From NCBI GenBank assembly GCA_025057335.1, contig JANWXG010000144.1:1-6944 (forward strand): a DNA stretch of 6,944 bases, written 5' to 3'. This stretch comes from a bacterium (GTDB taxonomy: Bacteria > Armatimonadota > HRBIN16). Each line of letters begins with the position of its first letter. Positions within the stretch are counted from its first letter, which is position 1. Below the pieces are notes generated by a model, which ran no database searches, had not been told where the DNA came from, and saw only the letters and a list, made by a program, of their open reading frames with translations. Shown piece after piece: positions 5,433 to 6,944 of this stretch. The position numbers and the translations under genes were made by a program.

Positions 5433-6308
5433 ATGCGCTTGTACAAAGCGTTCACGTTGATCGAGCTGCTAGTGGTCATCGCCATCATCGCCATTCTTGC
5501 GGCGATTCTGTTCCCCGTCTTCTCGCAGGCGCGGGACAAGGCGCGTCAAGCCAGCTGCTTGAGCAACGTTAAGCAGCTGGGCACGGCGATGATGATGTAC
5601 GCGCAGGACTATGACGAGGTGATTCCGCGCAACGCCTATGCGGACGCTCCGCGCGTGCTGGAAGGACCACACTTCACCAACTGTTCCACTCCGCGCTGGA
5701 TGGATGTCATCCAGCCCTACGTCAAGAACATCCAGGTTTACAACTGCCCCAGCGACCCCTTCACGCCAATCAGCGGCACGCTCTGGACGGGGCGGCCCCA
5801 CACACTGATGGAAAACAAGCGTTATGTTTTCCAGCCCTACTCGCCCGATGGCTCGCAGGTGTTCCGCGAGGCGGACTGCGGTGACCCCAACGGCACTACG
5901 AACATCGGGCGTCGCTTCGGCAGCTACGCCATCAACAACATGTACTACGACGCTACCGATAACTACACCCCGCCCAACAACCAGCCGATGGCGCGTATCG
6001 CACAGCCTGCAGACACCGTGCTGCTGGCGGAGGTGCAGGGCTACGGGCAGAGTGCAGATTTCTACCGCAAGGACCTAGATGACCCACAGCCCACTACGCC
6101 GCATGAGACCTTCCCGTTCCCCGCGCTGATTAACCGCCGCAACAATGGCGCCATCCTGGGACGGCACATGAAGTTGACCAACGTCGTGTGGTGTGACGGT
6201 CACGCCAAGGCGGTACGCCTGGAGTATCTGGGGGAGACCCGTCCTACTGTGTGGAAGGGTCAGACCTACAACAACCTGATGTTCCGCTTTACCATTGAGG
6301 AAGACTAA
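5433..6308 (+). CDS. DUF1559-type prepilin / type II secretion pseudopilin-like protein with H-X9-DG motif
   Basis: This 291-residue protein has a class III (type IV pilin-like) signal: a short basic leader MRLYKA, predicted prepilin peptidase cleavage before Phe7, then FTLIELLVVIAIIAILAAIL with the conserved Glu at mature position 5 (Glu11). Residue -1 is Ala instead of the usual Gly. FPVFSQARDKARQASC and LSNVKQLGTAMMMYAQDYDE (27-62) are the signature of the large DUF1559 prepilin families of Armatimonadota and Planctomycetota. The C-terminal motif is His245, nine residues, Asp255-Gly256 (H-MKLTNVVWC-DG), the prepilin-type processing-associated H-X9-DG element. After cleavage it should be anchored by the N-terminal helix and assembled in or exported by a pilus or type II secretion-like apparatus. 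The role of these families is unknown. It has its own promoter, ribosome binding site and terminator, so it is monocistronic. Confidence 0.95.
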   Translation: MRLYKAFTLIELLVVIAIIAILAAILFPVFSQARDKARQASCLSNVKQLGTAMMMYAQDYDEVIPRNAYADAPRVLEGPHFTNCSTPRWMDVIQPYVKNIQVYNCPSDPFTPISGTLWTGRPHTLMENKRYVFQPYSPDGSQVFREADCGDPNGTTNIGRRFGSYAINNMYYDATDNYTPPNNQPMARIAQPADTVLLAEVQGYGQSADFYRKDLDDPQPTTPHETFPFPALINRRNNGAILGRHMKLTNVVWCDGHAKAVRLEYLGETRPTVWKGQTYNNLMFRFTIEED

Positions 6309-6342
6309 CCTTGCGTCCCCTTCCATGATGTAGCGGTGTGTC

Positions 6343-6374
6343 AAAAGCCTTTCCCGCGACGGAAAGGCTTTTTT
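6343..6374 (+). terminator. Rho-independent terminator of the prepilin gene
   Basis: AAAAGCCTTTCC (6343-6354) pairs perfectly with GGAAAGGCTTTT (6361-6372) across a 6-nt loop, with the T-run continuing to 6374. It starts 35 nt after the stop codon. The four A on the left could also give weak termination in the opposite direction. Confidence 0.92.
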
Positions 6375-6435
6375 CGTTACACAGTGAGGAGATGCTCGGC
6401 TGGCTTGTCTCTGCGGAGGGGGAAGAGCTTTTTCT

Positions 6436-6499
6436 CCTCCCCGCGTGCGGGGAGGCGTTCGGCTCACATGGAGGTTCGCCCTCCAGCCGTTCTGGAGGG
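6436..6499. repeat. Two strong stem-loops in intergenic DNA (possible interspersed repeat)
   Basis: CCTCCCCGC (6436-6444) and GCGGGGAGG (6447-6455) form a 9-bp perfect inverted repeat with a 2-nt spacer. CCCTCCAG (6479-6486) and CTGGAGGG (6492-6499) form an 8-bp stem with a 5-nt loop. A weaker CCGC-CGA-GCGG follows at 6507-6517. Neither strong hairpin has a T-run, so they are not intrinsic terminators. Closely spaced GC stems in non-coding DNA are typical of dispersed palindromic elements. Confidence 0.5.
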
Positions 6500-6673
6500 G
6501 GGCTTCCGCCGAGCGGTCGGTATATCCTGCGTACGCGAGCTTCTCCCCTATCCGTGCAGTCAGGCTTTGGCTATCCTCATTACCTCTTCAACTAGTGGGC
6601 GAGGGTATGTCATCTGCTCGCGCTATGGTTACTGCATGCAGCGCCTGTTACTCTGCCAACTGTGAACTCCCAA

Positions 6674-6770
6674 GAGGGGCACGCTCTGTCGTAACCTTGA
6701 CGGATGCGACGGAGCGCATCCCTCCAAAGGGTGACCTCTGGCGGATGCGATGGAGTGCGTGCCTCTAGGG
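6674..6770. repeat. Cluster of three diverged REP-like palindromic units
   Basis: Unit A starts at 6702 and unit B at 6743, 41 bp apart in the same orientation; both begin GGATGCGA, then C/T, then GGAG, and end CCTC. In unit A, GGATGCG (6702-6708) and CGCATCC (6715-6721) form a perfect 7-bp stem with loop ACGGAG. In unit B the right arm has drifted but keeps a partial stem through a G-U pair. A third copy is inverted at 6674-6691 and pairs with 6707-6724 over 18 positions with two mismatches and two G-U pairs. The arrangement of direct and inverted copies resembles a small BIME-like mosaic. Confidence 0.55.
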
Positions 6771-6884
6771 CGAACGCCTGCAGGGGCGAAGACTCGCGCC
6801 CAGCAAAGTGCCAGTGCCTACGGGGCGTGGCGTGGTTCGCAGGAGGTCACTGCATCCCTGTTTTCCGAATACTCTGGTCCCATC

Positions 6885-6913
6885 TTGACACGTGCGTCAA
6901 ACCTGTGTAAAAT
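6885..6913 (+). promoter_or_regulatory. Near-consensus sigma-70 promoter of the tRNA gene
   Basis: A perfect -35 TTGACA (6885-6890), an exact 17-nt spacer and -10 TAAAAT (6908-6913) predict a start near 6920, about 8 nt before the mature tRNA 5' end. TTGAC (6885-6889) and GTCAA (6896-6900) form an inverted repeat with a 6-nt spacer that covers the -35. Confidence 0.85.
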
Positions 6914-6927
6914 AAGAAGTGCAATAT

Positions 6928-6944
6928 GGCGGCGTAGCTCAGTC
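6928..6944 (+). tRNA. tRNA gene, 5' end only (cut by window edge)
   Basis: GGCGGCG fits a 7-nt 5' acceptor arm, TA fits positions 8 and 9, GCTC fits the 5' arm of the D stem and AGTC opens the D loop. The layout is that of a standard tRNA, directly behind a strong promoter. The anticodon is outside the window. A GGCGG acceptor start with TAGCTCAG resembles some bacterial elongator tRNA-Met genes, but the identity cannot be decided. Confidence 0.8.

Larger units (their letters stand above)
6309..6927. other. 619-bp non-coding, hairpin-rich stretch between prepilin and tRNA genes
   Basis: After the prepilin terminator I find no credible gene. Open frames here lack ribosome binding sites, overlap one another and are Arg/Ser/Gly-rich translations of palindromic DNA. 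The stretch contains GC-rich stem-loops (6436-6499), a 10-bp palindrome CTGCATGCAG (6632-6641), a cluster of REP-like units (6674-6770) and the tRNA promoter (6885-6913). An AGGAGGT at 6841-6847 is not followed by a start codon at useful spacing. Confidence 0.7.

Noticed and set aside
6336..6768. Several overlapping open frames downstream of the prepilin gene
   Set aside because: They start within or near the terminator and run in two different plus-strand frames over palindromic repeats. They lack ribosome binding sites and are rich in Arg, Ser and Gly as expected from GC-rich non-coding DNA.
6841..6870. AGGAGGT as the start of a small gene
   Set aside because: No ATG, GTG or TTG lies at workable spacing, and the downstream frame runs through the tRNA promoter into the tRNA.
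1..6944. CRISPR array, insertion sequence, toxin-antitoxin or phage-defence cassette
   Set aside because: I saw no regularly spaced identical repeats, no transposase or recombinase motifs and no small paired toxin-antitoxin genes in the window.

Overview
The window looks like chromosomal DNA from a member of the Armatimonadota or a close relative. Two genes carry the main evidence. One is a DUF1559-type prepilin with the N-terminal run FTLIELLVVIAIIAILAAIL followed by FPVFSQARDKARQASC and a C-terminal H-X9-DG motif. The other is a secreted protein built from PA14 domains and a C-terminal dockerin-like double EF-hand (GDVNGDNEINLLDF, ADLNGDEEVNLLDF). Both styles are abundant in that phylum. 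The assignment rests on protein style only. The DNA is moderately GC-rich, coding density is fairly high, and a TTG start codon is used once.

Layout. Positions 2-1588 hold the 3' part of a large extracellular PA14/PA14/dockerin protein whose start lies outside the window. An extended -10 promoter and a palindrome-rich leader (1632-1676) precede a tightly coupled three-gene operon (1773-4206). It encodes a GT2 glycosyltransferase of the dolichyl-phosphate glucosyltransferase type, a SAM-dependent methyltransferase and a membrane-anchored metallophosphoesterase, each junction being an ATGA overlap. The last gene runs 80 bp into the 3' end of a convergent minus-strand gene for a cytidylate-kinase-like protein (4127-4867).

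Positions 4868-5432 hold no credible protein gene. On the minus strand they contain a complete candidate transcription unit: a promoter (5142-5170), two hairpins that pair better as minus-strand RNA than as plus-strand RNA, and an intrinsic terminator (5025-5056). This could be a roughly 110-nt small RNA, or an attenuator-type leader for the kinase gene 160 bp downstream. Next comes the prepilin gene (5433-6308), with its own extended -10 promoter, a strong ribosome binding site and a textbook intrinsic terminator.

Positions 6309-6927 are non-coding and rich in hairpins. They include stem-loops at 6436-6499 and three diverged copies of a REP-like palindromic unit at 6674-6770. A near-consensus sigma-70 promoter (TTGACA, 17-nt spacer, TAAAAT) then drives a tRNA gene that is cut by the window end after 17 bases.

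How the genes fit together. The glycosyltransferase, methyltransferase and phosphoesterase are probably co-translated and suggest envelope or polyprenyl-linked glycan chemistry, but the substrate cannot be read from the sequence. The prepilin and the dockerin protein are separate surface or export functions. The least explained element is the minus-strand RNA unit at 5024-5135.
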